From Streptomyces sp. LX-29 (GTDB lineage Bacteria > Actinomycetota > Actinomycetes > Streptomycetales > Streptomycetaceae): a stretch of 64,000 nt of DNA. The translations under genes and the position numbers were made by a program. Below are positions 17,372 to 25,448 of the stretch, piece by piece. Under the pieces are notes generated by a model. The model had not been told where the DNA came from, did not search any database, and was given only the letters and a program-made list of their open reading frames with translations. Location of the stretch: NCBI RefSeq assembly GCF_029541745.1, contig NZ_CP089746.1, positions 372,001 through 436,000 on the forward strand, in the 5' to 3' direction. How positions within the stretch are numbered: the stretch's first letter is position 1; each line of letters opens with the position of its first letter.

Positions 17372-18172
17372 CTGGTCTCCTTTGGCACGGAGTTGGGCGC
17401 GTCGGGGGCGGCATCCGGGTCAACGACGCGACCCTCGGTATCGAACACACGTGTTTGAGACGGGCCGGAATCCTCGTGACAGAGCGACGGGCGCGGGGTG
17501 CAGGGGCCACGGACCCTTGTGCGGCACGGCCCCGTCCGAGCGCGCTGATGGCCGAAACGCCGATGCCCACGGCCGCGGGACCGGGGGCGCGTAGGCGCGC
17601 GGTGGGCCCCGACGGGTGCGCGGCCGCGAGCCTCGGCGCGGGGGGCGGCGGATGCGGGGCGCGGATGCGGGGAGGGGCGGATGCGGGGAGGGGCAGCGGA
17701 GGCGGGGCGCCGGCGGATACGCGGGGCGGGCTGGCGGAGGCGCGGGGAGCGCTCGTGCGCCGCGCGGCCGGCGAATCCGCGAGGGTGCGCCTCGACACGA
17801 GGCGGGCGATGCGCGGGGAACGCTCATGCCCCGTACGACCGACGGATCCCCGACGGCGAACCTCAACACGGGGGGCGGGCGATGGGCGGGGAACGCCCAC
17901 GCCCAGGCGCCGTGGGGGCTGACGGGTCCGCGACGGAAGCCTCGGCGTACAGGACGGGCGGCGGCGCGGGTGCTCGGCCGGTCGGGTCGGGGCCTCCCCG
18001 CCGGTCACCGTGCGGATCCGACGCGCACTCGGGGGTCCGACGCGGACTCAGGTGTCCGGGCGGACTCAGGTGTCCGGGCGGACTCAGGTGTCCGACGCCG
18101 CGTCGTGGCAGGCCCGGCGGCCCGGCGGCGTGCCGACGCTCCGCGCCGCGTCGCGGCGTTCGGAGGGTTCCG
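17372..18172. other. 800-bp non-coding, repeat-rich, very G+C-rich stretch
   Basis: There is no believable gene here. From about 17545 to 17965 the DNA is built from roughly four degenerate tandem units of 70-85 bp sharing cores such as GCGGGGAACGC, GATCCGCGA and CCTCGRCRCGGGGCGGGCG. Inside this, GCGGATGCGGGG is repeated several times at 17650-17700. A separate 18-bp repeat follows at 18025-18096. Confidence 0.45.
18025..18096. repeat. Four tandem 18-bp units, each a small hairpin
   Basis: Three near-identical copies of CGGACTCAGGTGTCCGGG (18043, 18061, 18079) are preceded by one degenerate copy at 18025. Each unit contains CGGAC-N6-GTCCG, so the array could form serial 5-bp hairpins or be a multi-site operator. 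It lies about 80 bp beyond the 3' end of the methyltransferase gene. Confidence 0.75.
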
Positions 18173-18868
18173 TCAGGGGCGGCGGAGCCTGACGGCCAGG
18201 AAGGACGGGCTGGTGTGGGTCTTCTCGTAGCGACGTGGATCGGCCAGTCGGGCCTTCTCGGTGGCGCGCGGCTCTGCCAGCTCCTCCAGCACGAAGCCGG
18301 CGCCCAGCAGTTCGCCGAGGAACTTCTCCAGCGTCATCCGCCAGTAGCTCAGCGCGAACCGACCGCCGAAGGGAAGCTCGACACGTTCGTCGGAGAAGTA
18401 GGAGCCGCCGAAGTAGGTCCAGTCACCGGTGGGGTGGGTCGTGGAGACGAGCAGGGTGCCGCCTGGTCGCAGCACGCGCCGGATCTCGGCCAGGAGCTGC
18501 TCGCGCGCGTCGATGTGGTGGTAGACGAGCGCCATCACGGCCAGGTCGAAGGACTGGTCCTCCAGGAAGGCCAGCGGTTCCTCCAGGTCGTGCCGGTGCA
18601 GGACGGCGCGGTCGCCGAGCCGCCGCTCCGCGGCGCGCAGCATGCTCTCGCTCCCGTCCACGCCGACGACCCACGCGGCGCCCAGCTCGAGGAGTTCGGC
18701 GGCGTAGTGGCCCGCCCCGCAGCCGAGATCCACCACCCGCAGCCCACTCACATCGCCGGCGAGCCTCAGCATGGCCGGCCGGTCGGTGTGGGCGTTGTAG
18801 GCGCTGTCCGTGGCCTGGGCGGCGAACCGCTCGCCCATCTCTCCGTGGTACGCGGTGTCGGCTCTCAT
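18173..18868 (-). CDS. Class I SAM-dependent methyltransferase
   Basis: A 231-aa Rossmann methyltransferase of the UbiE/Methyltransf_11 type. Motif I VVDLGCGAGHY is at 45-55, the acidic loop GVDGSESML follows, and then FDLAVMALVYHHID and LRPGGTLLVSTTHP. The C-terminal half has an aromatic-rich cap (TGDWTYFGGSYFSDERVEL). It is a small-molecule methyltransferase of unknown acceptor. It stands alone with the ATG at 18868. Confidence 0.88.
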   Translation of the reverse strand: MRADTAYHGEMGERFAAQATDSAYNAHTDRPAMLRLAGDVSGLRVVDLGCGAGHYAAELLELGAAWVVGVDGSESMLRAAERRLGDRAVLHRHDLEEPLAFLEDQSFDLAVMALVYHHIDAREQLLAEIRRVLRPGGTLLVSTTHPTGDWTYFGGSYFSDERVELPFGGRFALSYWRMTLEKFLGELLGAGFVLEELAEPRATEKARLADPRRYEKTHTSPSFLAVRLRRP

Positions 18869-19055
18869 CCGACCATCCTCACAGTCGGCTCCGCCACCTC
18901 ACCAGACGTTTCCCGGTGCCGGCGTGCCGGGTCCGTGCCCGGTCGCGCACGCGGGCCCCCGGCGCCGCCCGCGCCGCCCTCCCGGTGAGACAGGTGCCGC
19001 CGCTTCGACGATCGGCGTGATCAGGCGGGTGGGCGCCGAGGCGCTGCTGGTGGTG

Positions 19056-19565
19056 TCAGCCTCTGGACGTGGGTGACGGTGCCGCGTCGGCATGCCTGCT
19101 GGACCGAAGGGTGGCGAGGCCGAAGGCCAGTCCTCCGGCGATGAACCAGGGGTTCCAGAGGGCCAGCGTCCAGGCCCGCTGGCTCTCGCTCACGGAGGTG
19201 TCCAGGTGCGTTGTGTCGGTCAGCAGCAACACCTCGACGCCGACGCCACGGGCCAGTAGGAGGGCGCTGGCGCTCCACCCCAGCCACCGTGCCAGCAGAG
19301 CGGGAACGCCCCGGAGCCTGGACCGGGCGAGCACCCATGCCAGCAGGGCGCCGAGGAGGCAGAGCGCACCCACACCCCACAATCCGACCACGACGAACCA
19401 CAGCGGGCGCTCGGTGGCCAGCGGACCGGCGGAGACGCTCAGCCCCACATCACCGCCGACGGCCCAGTAGAAGTGCAACCCGGCGAACGCGGCCGCCCAC
19501 AAGCATGCGATACGCCCCCACAGCGTGGACGGCTCCGCGCCCGTTTCCTCGGGAGCGCGTTTCAC
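19056..19565 (-). CDS. DUF3995-like small membrane protein
   Basis: A 169-aa integral membrane protein with about four transmembrane helices (residues 17-37, 55-80, 88-110, 133-152) and conserved-looking GLHFYWAVGG and LWNPWFIAGG segments typical of DUF3995. Its GTG start (19565) overlaps the TGA of the DUF6191-like gene by 4 nt, so the two are co-translated. The function is unknown. Confidence 0.7.
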   Translation of the reverse strand: MKRAPEETGAEPSTLWGRIACLWAAAFAGLHFYWAVGGDVGLSVSAGPLATERPLWFVVVGLWGVGALCLLGALLAWVLARSRLRGVPALLARWLGWSASALLLARGVGVEVLLLTDTTHLDTSVSESQRAWTLALWNPWFIAGGLAFGLATLRSSRHADAAPSPTSRG

Positions 19566-19912
19566 CGCCGGCCCTCGAGGGCGTCACGCCTGTCAGCGCA
19601 CGGGCCGTCCGCTTCCTGTGGCAACACGATGAACGCGGTGCCCTTGGTCAGGTCGATGCTGGAGCGGGGCGGCGCACCGTCGGTCTCGTCGTCCCGCTGC
19701 AGCAGTTCCACCCGTCGCTGCTCCAGCCCCACCGTCTTGTTTCCGTTCACGACCGCCGTGAATTCATCGAAGGCGATGTTCGACAACGACCGCCCCGTGC
19801 GCCTGCGTACCCACGGGATCAAGCCCAGCCCCGTGAACCATCGCCACAGGCTCTCCGCCAAAGCGAAGAAGACCAGGAGACACACGAATGCCGAGAACGA
19901 CATGGCCCACAT
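19562..19912 (-). CDS. DUF6191-like membrane-anchored protein
   Basis: A 116-aa protein. One N-terminal membrane helix (MSFSAFVCLLVFFALAESLW) is followed by the DUF6191-like block FDEFTAVVNGNKTVGLEQRR and SSIDLTKGTAFIVLP. I use ATG 19912. A GTG two codons upstream (19918) with a G-rich site is equally possible. The frame continues upstream into a 31-bp tandem repeat that looks regulatory, not coding. It is coupled to the DUF3995 gene. Confidence 0.65.
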   Translation of the reverse strand: MWAMSFSAFVCLLVFFALAESLWRWFTGLGLIPWVRRRTGRSLSNIAFDEFTAVVNGNKTVGLEQRRVELLQRDDETDGAPPRSSIDLTKGTAFIVLPQEADGPCADRRDALEGRR

Positions 19913-19975
19913 CGCCACCGTTGCCCCCCGATTCCTCAACACAGTCGACGGTCCGGAAACGACAGAGGGAGCGAC

Positions 19976-20037
19976 GTCGTTCCCATCGGACATGTGGACT
20001 GGGAGAGTCGTTCCCATCGGACATGTGGACGGGGAGA
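19976..20037. repeat. Two tandem 31-bp repeats with internal palindrome
   Basis: Copies at 19976-20006 and 20007-20037 differ at a single base. Each contains TCCCA-N4-ACATGT-N4-TGGGA (last arm GGGGA in copy two), an interrupted palindrome with symmetric spacing. They lie between the divergent DUF6191-like gene and the Nudix remnant, 60-120 bp from the former's start, so a regulator-binding role is plausible. Confidence 0.7.
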
Positions 20038-20109
20038 ACTGGCAGAGCGCACGGAACCGCCCGCGAGCGCGCTCGTCGTCCCACCGCTAACGTGACGGGG
20101 TGTCTGATC

Positions 20110-20343
20110 ATGAAACCTTCTGCCGCCGGGTTCCACTACCGGGCCACCTCCACACACCGGGTCGACACTCGCGGCCAGGAGCCCCACGAGCGCAAGTACC
20201 ATGCCGGGCACCGCTGGTGGACCCTGCGCGAGCTGGTCGACAGCGATGACACCATCCACCCGTCGGGCCTCGCGGGGTTGGTGGCCGAGTTGGTCGCCGG
20301 ACGTGTCCCCGCGCAGCCCGTACGGCTGCCCTGGCACCACTGA
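20110..20343 (+). pseudogene. C-terminal remnant of a Nudix hydrolase
   Basis: The 77-residue frame ends with RKYHAGHRWWTLRELVDSD and GLAGLVAELVAGRVPAQPVRLPW, which closely resembles the tail of actinobacterial Nudix hydrolases (WWT..EL...d....P..La.lv). The Nudix box (GX5EX7REUXEEXGU) and the rest of the N-terminal half are absent, and upstream DNA is the 31-bp repeat. I read it as a deletion remnant. A functional small protein starting at ATG 20110 cannot be excluded. Confidence 0.55.
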
Positions 20344-20453
20344 CTCACGAGGTCACGACGACGGCGCGGCGAAGGGTCCAGAAGGGCACCGGATCACGGT
20401 CGCCACCACCCACCACGTCAGCGTGGACGGGATACCGCGGACGACGCGCTGCC

Positions 20454-20975
20454 CTAGCGACGGTAGAGGGCCTGGGCGCGCCGCAGATCCACGGGCGCGT
20501 CCTCCGGGAGGGAGAGGAAGTGCTCGACCTGCCACGTCTGGGTGGTGCGAGCCTGACGGTTGGTGGTCGTCACCCACGGCGGATAGACGCGGAATCCCCG
20601 TTTCCCACCGGTGCCGTCGCGGGAGACGATGTCCCGCTCGCGGAGCACCTCCCGCGGGAAGACGAACTGTCCGAAGCCGTCGCCGTCGTGGCTGCTGATG
20701 ACGAACAGGTCCACGGCGTCGTCGACGTCGAAGGGCCGGATCGGCCCCTCGGCGGACCGCTGCCAGACGGTGACGAACTGGCCGACCTTGTTCGGGGTGG
20801 TCTTGCCCACCCGGAACCTGACCGAGAGGCCGTTCACCGTGAGCGCGTGAGCGGCGTACTCGGCGCCCTCCGCCTCCGGTACCGGGGGCGAACAGGCGAG
20901 GCCGGCCGGCTCGTACACCCGTGTCCTCGCCGCCGCCAGGTCCCCGTGGGCGGCCCACGGCTCGTTCGTCGTCAC
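20454..20975 (-). CDS. MepB family protein
   Basis: A 173-aa protein with the MepB signature: FRVGKTTPNKVGQFVTVWQR, then RPFDVDDAVDLFVIS, GQFVFPREVL, KRGFRVYPPW and TTQTWQVEHF. MepB was named from the S. aureus mepRAB efflux locus and its biochemical role is not settled. The start is GTG 20975, because the nearby ATG runs into a stop after three codons. AGGA lies 7 nt upstream. Confidence 0.85.
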   Translation of the reverse strand: MTTNEPWAAHGDLAAARTRVYEPAGLACSPPVPEAEGAEYAAHALTVNGLSVRFRVGKTTPNKVGQFVTVWQRSAEGPIRPFDVDDAVDLFVISSHDGDGFGQFVFPREVLRERDIVSRDGTGGKRGFRVYPPWVTTTNRQARTTQTWQVEHFLSLPEDAPVDLRRAQALYRR

Positions 20976-21061
20976 TCCCCCATCCTGCCATCGGGGAGAC
21001 GGGCCGCCTCGCACCCCCTTCACATGGGGGCGGCCGGCGAGAGGGGTGGGTGTGCGCGGGG

Positions 21062-21691
21062 TCAGGGCCCGGCGGCGACGTCGGCGACCGGTGGCGGGGA
21101 GGTGGGGAGGCCGGGGTGGCCTGGGTGGGGGGTCAGGATGCGGCCGAGGATGTTCTCGACCTCGGTGCGGGTGGGCGGCCGGGTCGCGGCCAGGCCGCGG
21201 AGCGTGAGGCCGTTCATGGCGGCGGTCACGGTCTGGGCCGTGACGGGGTCGACGTACGCGAGGAGGAGGTTGGTGGTCGTCTCGGTGTACCGGTCGGCGA
21301 TGGGACGGAGGGCAGACCGGCGCAGCGCCGCGAGGTAGAGCTCCAGCTGGACGACCTCCTGATCCCGATGAGGGCCGAAGCAGCCCATGAGCGCGTCGGT
21401 GAGGAGGACGGTGAGCTGGTGGGGGGTGAGCTCGGGCCGGTGGGCGGCCCACTCCTCGAGCGTGGCGGCGTAGCGGTGGTAGGCGCGCTCCAGAGCGGCC
21501 TTGATGAGGTCGTCCTTGGTGGCGAAGTGGTACGTCGTCGCCCCGAGGGGGACGCCGGCTTCCTCGGCGACCGCGCGGTGGGTCAGGCCCTCGATGCCCC
21601 GGTCCGCGATGACCCGCTCGGTGGCGGCGGCGATCTCCTCGATCCGCCGCGCGGGGTCGCGGCGGCGCCGTGCGGGCTTGTCGGCGGCCAT
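21062..21691 (-). CDS. TetR-family transcriptional repressor
   Basis: A 209-aa TetR regulator. The N-terminal helix-turn-helix runs from about residue 18 to 62 (VIADRGIEGLTHRAVAEEAG, GATTYHFATKDDLI). The C-terminal helical ligand domain has the HQLTVLLTDALMGCFGP and VVQLELYLAALR segments. The start is ATG 21691 with GGGAG 8 nt upstream. A palindrome AGTACTTACGTACT sits 34 bp upstream of the start, and a second copy of the same pattern lies before the divergent reductase-like gene, suggesting autoregulation and control of that gene. Confidence 0.9.
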   Translation of the reverse strand: MAADKPARRRRDPARRIEEIAAATERVIADRGIEGLTHRAVAEEAGVPLGATTYHFATKDDLIKAALERAYHRYAATLEEWAAHRPELTPHQLTVLLTDALMGCFGPHRDQEVVQLELYLAALRRSALRPIADRYTETTTNLLLAYVDPVTAQTVTAAMNGLTLRGLAATRPPTRTEVENILGRILTPHPGHPGLPTSPPPVADVAAGP

Positions 21692-21724
21692 CCTGAACAC
21701 TCCCGGGCTTCCACGAACCGAATC

Positions 21725-21738
21725 AGTACTTACGTACT
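21725..21738. promoter_or_regulatory. Putative TetR operator 1
   Basis: AGTACTTACGTACT contains AGTAC-N4-GTACT with perfect arms and lies upstream of the tetR start. The identical arm pattern recurs at 21918-21931. Confidence 0.6.
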
Positions 21739-21917
21739 ATACAGCGAGTGAGGCGCAGGCGGCGTCCGGGCCGCGACCCACCTATCCCGTGACACACACA
21801 GCCACCCCCGCCATCCTCTCAGCCACCACACGACACGGACACAGGGCGCGCAACCGACGCCTCACGGAGAGAAACGGGACCTATGTCCGTATTGCACAGC
21901 AGCCCTCTCCTGCTTAC

Positions 21918-21931
21918 AGTACTTCTGTACT
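21918..21931. promoter_or_regulatory. Putative TetR operator 2
   Basis: AGTACTTCTGTACT has the same AGTAC-N4-GTACT pattern as operator 1, about 190 bp away and 190 bp before the reductase-like gene. Flanks share ...CAGTACTT and GTACTA, extending the likeness. The intervening DNA (21739-22090) has no gene. It holds a five-copy GGCACC hexamer repeat at 22028-22057. Confidence 0.6.
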
Positions 21932-22090
21932 ACACCGGGCCCGGGCAACAGCTCAGGCCGCACGCCACCCGCCCCGAGCATCGTCATCGGCCGGGGCGTC
22001 CGCTGGCTCGCTCCGCGCGCCGAGCGCGGCACCGGCACCGGCACCGGCACCGGCACCCATCGCACCGGACCCACCCGTCCCCCGAAGCAC

Positions 22091-22126
22091 AAGGAGTCAT
22101 CCGTGAAGAAGGAGTCACCCATGAAG
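22091..22126 (+). repeat. Tandem 18-bp duplication of ribosome site plus start codon
   Basis: AAGGAGTCATCCGTGAAG (22091-22108) is followed directly by AAGGAGTCACCCATGAAG (22109-22126). Each unit has a full AAGGAG, 6-nt spacing and a start (GTG, then ATG) in the same frame. Confidence 0.8.
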
Positions 22127-22831
22127 ATCGCAGTCCTGGGAACCGGCGGCGGCGCCCGCGCCCACATCGCCCGGCTCCACGAGCTCGGCCACGAGGTCGT
22201 CGTCGGCACGCGCGACCCGCAGGCCACTCTCGCCCGCACCGAGCCCGACATGATGGGCAACCCGCCCTTCGGCCAGTGGGTCGCCGATCACCCCGGGGTC
22301 GAGCTGCGCACCTTCGGTGACGCCGCCGCCGAGGGCGAGCTCGTCATCAGCGGCATCGACGGGATCAACGCGGTCGCCGCGCTCACCGCCATCGCCGACC
22401 GGCTGGCCGGCAAGACCCTCGTCGACTACGCCGTGCCCTTCGTCTACAACCCCGACATCGAGCACCCCTGGCCCACGCCCTGGGGCGTCATGCCCACCTT
22501 CGACCCCTGCGACAGCGACAGCCTCGGCGAACAGATCCAACGTGCCCTCCCGGACACCAAGGTCGTCAAGGGCTTCGTCACTCAGGAGCAGACGACCGTC
22601 GTCGATCCCCAGGCCGTCGCGGGCGGGGACCACACGATGTTCATCGCCGGGGACCACGCCGACGCCAAGCAGGCCGTGACCGCGCTCCTCCGCTCGTACG
22701 GCTGGACCGACATCCTCGACCTGGGCGGCATCGTCTCCGCACGTGGCATGGAGATGTACGCGCACCTGCACAGCGCCATCGGCTTCGCCCTCGGATTCGG
22801 CAGCCCTTTCGGCATCAAGGTGATGCGCTGA
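22121..22831 (+). CDS. NADPH-dependent F420 reductase-like dinucleotide-binding protein
   Basis: A 236-aa protein from ATG 22121. The N-terminal Rossmann motif MKIAVLGTGGGARAHIARL is followed by VVVGTRDP, whose basic residue suggests NADP preference. Later segments ELVISGIDG and KVVKGFVTQEQTTVVDPQ follow the plan of the F420_oxidored/NADP-oxidoreductase coenzyme F420-dependent family, with a C-terminal GGIVSARGMEMYAHLH. The substrate is unknown. It is probably repressed by the adjacent TetR protein. A GTG 18 nt upstream is an equally well-furnished start. Confidence 0.8.
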   Translation: MKIAVLGTGGGARAHIARLHELGHEVVVGTRDPQATLARTEPDMMGNPPFGQWVADHPGVELRTFGDAAAEGELVISGIDGINAVAALTAIADRLAGKTLVDYAVPFVYNPDIEHPWPTPWGVMPTFDPCDSDSLGEQIQRALPDTKVVKGFVTQEQTTVVDPQAVAGGDHTMFIAGDHADAKQAVTALLRSYGWTDILDLGGIVSARGMEMYAHLHSAIGFALGFGSPFGIKVMR

Positions 22832-22918
22832 GGGGGCGGTGAGGGGCACGGAGGGAGACTGAGGGGGCGATTCCCGGTCGGCCAGGGGCGGTTCCGTCCC
22901 TGCCGACGGACGGGGAGC

Positions 22919-23443
22919 CTAACGGAGGGGCCTCTCGAGCCAGGCGACGTCCCAGTAGGTGCCGAACTTCCGGCCCACCTCGTGGTGGACGCCCGCCGGG
23001 CGGAAGCCGAAGCGCTGGTGCAGACGCATGGACGCCTCGTTGGGCTGGGTGATCACCGCGTAGGCGCGGTGCACGTCCTCCTCGGCCAGCGCCTCGAAGA
23101 GCGCCTGGTACAGCAGGCCGCCGAGGCCGCGTCCGGTGTGCTCCGGGGCGAGGTAGATGCTGGTCTCCACCGACGTCTCGTACGCCTGCTTGGGGCGCAG
23201 GGCGCTGCTGGTGGCGTACCCGAGGACCTGGCCCGCCTCCTCGGCGACCAGGAGTCGGTGTCGGCCGGTGGGAGGGTGGTCGGCCAGCCACCGCGCACGG
23301 TCCTCGACGTGGACGGGCTCCACGTCGAACGTGATCGGCGTATGGATCACGTAGTGGTTGTAGATGTCGGTGAGCTCCTTCAGGTGCTCCTCCGTCCCCG
23401 GCCGGATGCGTATGCCGGTGCCCACCTCGGTGTTCTGCCGCAC
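22919..23443 (-). CDS. GNAT acetyltransferase, phosphinothricin-acetyltransferase-like
   Basis: A 174-aa protein resembling the PAT/Bar group. It has the opening IRIRPGTEEHLKELTDIYNH, TPITFDVEPV, then the acetyl-CoA motif APEHTGRGLGGLLYQALFE (101-119) and MRLHQRFGFRPAGVHHEVGR. PAT-type enzymes acetylate phosphinothricin or related amino compounds such as methionine sulfone. Specificity cannot be read from sequence. It uses a GTG start at 23443 with GAGGGAG upstream. It is convergent with the reductase-like gene. Confidence 0.85.
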   Translation of the reverse strand: MRQNTEVGTGIRIRPGTEEHLKELTDIYNHYVIHTPITFDVEPVHVEDRARWLADHPPTGRHRLLVAEEAGQVLGYATSSALRPKQAYETSVETSIYLAPEHTGRGLGGLLYQALFEALAEEDVHRAYAVITQPNEASMRLHQRFGFRPAGVHHEVGRKFGTYWDVAWLERPLR

Positions 23444-23786
23444 GAGTCACTCCCTCCTCACAGGAGCGGGCACTGTACCCATCGCGTATTACGAGAGCGT
23501 TTCCCCTCTGGAGTGCCGCCGCGCTCCGGAGTACCGCCGCACCGGGTCGCCGCCCTTGGAGTCTCGCGAGCCCTGGAGTGTCGCGAGCCCTGGAGTGTCG
23601 CCGGATCCCCGCTCGCGCCGCCGCCCACTCGTAGGGAAGGGCCACTCATCGGCCACGAGCTCTGCGCCCCGTGGTGCCCCGTGGCGCCCGCCCTGCCGCC
23701 GCGGGTCCCTCGGGTACCGCCGCCACCGGCAGAAACGTCCAACGACCGCCTCGTCGGTCGTGGTGCGGCGCTTGCACGCTGCACCC
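23444..23786. other. Non-coding stretch with degenerate 17-bp repeats
   Basis: No gene was seen. Between about 23500 and 23612 the motif CCTGGAGTGTCGCGAG and variants (GGAGTGCCGCCGC, GGAGTACCGCCGC, TTGGAGTCTCGCGAG) occur five times. The two best copies are adjacent, 17 bp apart. Confidence 0.45.
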
Positions 23787-24251
23787 ATGGGGGGACTATA
23801 CGAACCGCACATCTGCCGCGCATGCCAGCAGGGCCGCCCCACCGTCGCGCAGCGACGCACCGGTGCCATCCTCTGCGACCCCTGCTACCAGGACGCCCTG
23901 ACGCTTGACGCCCACGACCGGGCGATCGCCGAGCGCGCTGACGCGCCACCGCCTCCGGCCCCGCCCCGCTGCCGCGACTGCGCGCGCCACCAGGACCGGT
24001 ACGAGACCCGTTACGGGCACTGGGTGCTGTTGGAGCCCCGCGTCCTGCTCCCGATACCCCTCGTACCCGAAGGGCGGCGGTGGATCGTCTCGGGCGACGG
24101 GCGCGCCGAGAACCACGACACTCCGCCGCCGCCCGAGACGCGCTGTCGCATTCCGCACCGGCTCGTCTGTCCCGTGTGGCCGCGTCCCCGGCAACCCCTT
24201 CTCGCCGCCGTCTGGGACCTCAACCGCAGCCACCACCCCGGCGCCGGATAG
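23787..24251 (+). CDS. DUF6083-like zinc-ribbon protein
   Basis: A protein of about 154 aa with cysteine pairs CRAC and CDPC (residues about 9-35), then CRDC (about 63) and RYGHWVLLEP, IPLVPEGRRWIVSGDGRA and CRIPHRLVCP. This arrangement fits DUF6083, a family known mainly from Streptomyces. The start is ATG 23787 without a strong ribosome site, and upstream GTGs in frame are possible. It probably binds zinc. The function is unknown. Confidence 0.65.
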   Translation: MGGLYEPHICRACQQGRPTVAQRRTGAILCDPCYQDALTLDAHDRAIAERADAPPPPAPPRCRDCARHQDRYETRYGHWVLLEPRVLLPIPLVPEGRRWIVSGDGRAENHDTPPPPETRCRIPHRLVCPVWPRPRQPLLAAVWDLNRSHHPGAG

Positions 24252-24335
24252 CCGACACGCCGCGGCCAGGACCCTCGGTCACCCCCTCCGGTTCCACCCC
24301 TCAGTCGCCTTGCGGAAGGCCCTGATTCGCTTCTG

Positions 24336-25448
24336 TCAGTCGGTGTCGGTGGCGGCCAGCACCGCGATGCGGCGGCCGTCCGGGGTGAGTGCCACCACGC
24401 CGAAGTCGTTGATCTCGTTGTGGAACCAGGCGGAGTCCGCCTCGAACCGCAGCCAGGTGCAGGCCGACGCCAGCCGCTCGACCTCGTCGGGGTCGGCGTC
24501 CGGCCGGGCGCCGGCCAGCCCCGCCAGCGACCGCCAGGCCTTCAGGCGTCCATAGGCGCCGTGGACGCCCCCGCCGTAGATCGCGGTGTGTGAGGCGGTC
24601 GTGAACAGCAGATGCCACACCTCGCCGAGGGAGCAGGGGGCATAGCTGAAGCGGCCGTCCTCCCCCAGTCCCTCCAGACACTCCATCGGCAGCGAGGCGA
24701 CCACGGCCGGCAGCGCCTCCGGGCTGACGGGGTGCTCCGTGGTGAAGACCGCCACGTCGTGACCACCCCAACCACCCTGCTCCGGCGGCCCTCCGATCGC
24801 CCCCGCGAGGCGCACCGTCGTGGCGTCGACCACCGGGTGCCCGGCCCCGGCCCGCCGAGCGGCGGCGTCGAGCGGCACCGGCGAGGACATCTGCGGACAG
24901 CCCCCACCGGCGCCGCCGTTGTAGTGGCGGCTGGGGAGGTAGGCGGAGATTCCGCGCTCCATGTCCGCGAGCCGGTCGGGCAACCAGGCCAGGCCGCCCC
25001 ACGGGGCGCAGAAGTGGATGTTGCCGGACCGTCGGTAGATCTCCTGCGCGTCGACACCGCGCAGCAGCACCTCGTGGAACAGGCAGGCACGCAGTTCGTC
25101 CCACAACTGCCCACCGTCGTAGGAGAGGGCGGGGAGCAGGTCGTCCAGCGACTGGGCCTCGGCGAGGAGCGAGGCCAGCAGGCGGGGGCCGGTCGGTGAG
25201 CCGGCGTTGGTCCGGTGCGCCGCGCGGTACAGGCGCAGCAGCTGCTCGACGAAGGGCCGGCCGGGGCTGAGGGCAAGGATCCGCAGGGTGTTCGCCAACC
25301 GGTGGTCCAGGGTGTCGAGTCGCTTGCGGAGCTTCTCCCGTTCCCCCGTGAGGGCCTCGCCCCACTCCGCGATCCGCTCCGCCTCACCGGCCCGCGCCCA
25401 GTCCTTCGGCGCGTCCCACGGCGTCTCGTCTATCTCCGCGGCGTCCAC
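24336..25448 (-). CDS. DUF6183-like protein
   Basis: A 370-aa soluble protein. Recognisable blocks are GQLWDELRACLFHEVLLRG, CAPWGGLAWLPDRLADMERG and EIYRRSGNIHF, and a C-terminal half with TTEHPVSPEALPAV and CTWLRFEADSAWFHNEINDF. This matches my memory of DUF6183 in streptomycetes. I chose GTG 25448 because GGGGAG lies 6 nt upstream. The frame is open for another 51 codons of unlikely composition. The function is unknown. Confidence 0.65.
   Translation of the reverse strand: MDAAEIDETPWDAPKDWARAGEAERIAEWGEALTGEREKLRKRLDTLDHRLANTLRILALSPGRPFVEQLLRLYRAAHRTNAGSPTGPRLLASLLAEAQSLDDLLPALSYDGGQLWDELRACLFHEVLLRGVDAQEIYRRSGNIHFCAPWGGLAWLPDRLADMERGISAYLPSRHYNGGAGGGCPQMSSPVPLDAAARRAGAGHPVVDATTVRLAGAIGGPPEQGGWGGHDVAVFTTEHPVSPEALPAVVASLPMECLEGLGEDGRFSYAPCSLGEVWHLLFTTASHTAIYGGGVHGAYGRLKAWRSLAGLAGARPDADPDEVERLASACTWLRFEADSAWFHNEINDFGVVALTPDGRRIAVLAATDTD

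Noticed and set aside
15201..18008. 935-codon minus-strand open frame
   Set aside because: It is a frame shadow of the ABC transporter and repeat DNA. It is Arg/Pro-rich with no domain.
18043..18096. CRISPR array
   Set aside because: The units are contiguous 18-mers with no unique spacers and no cas genes nearby.
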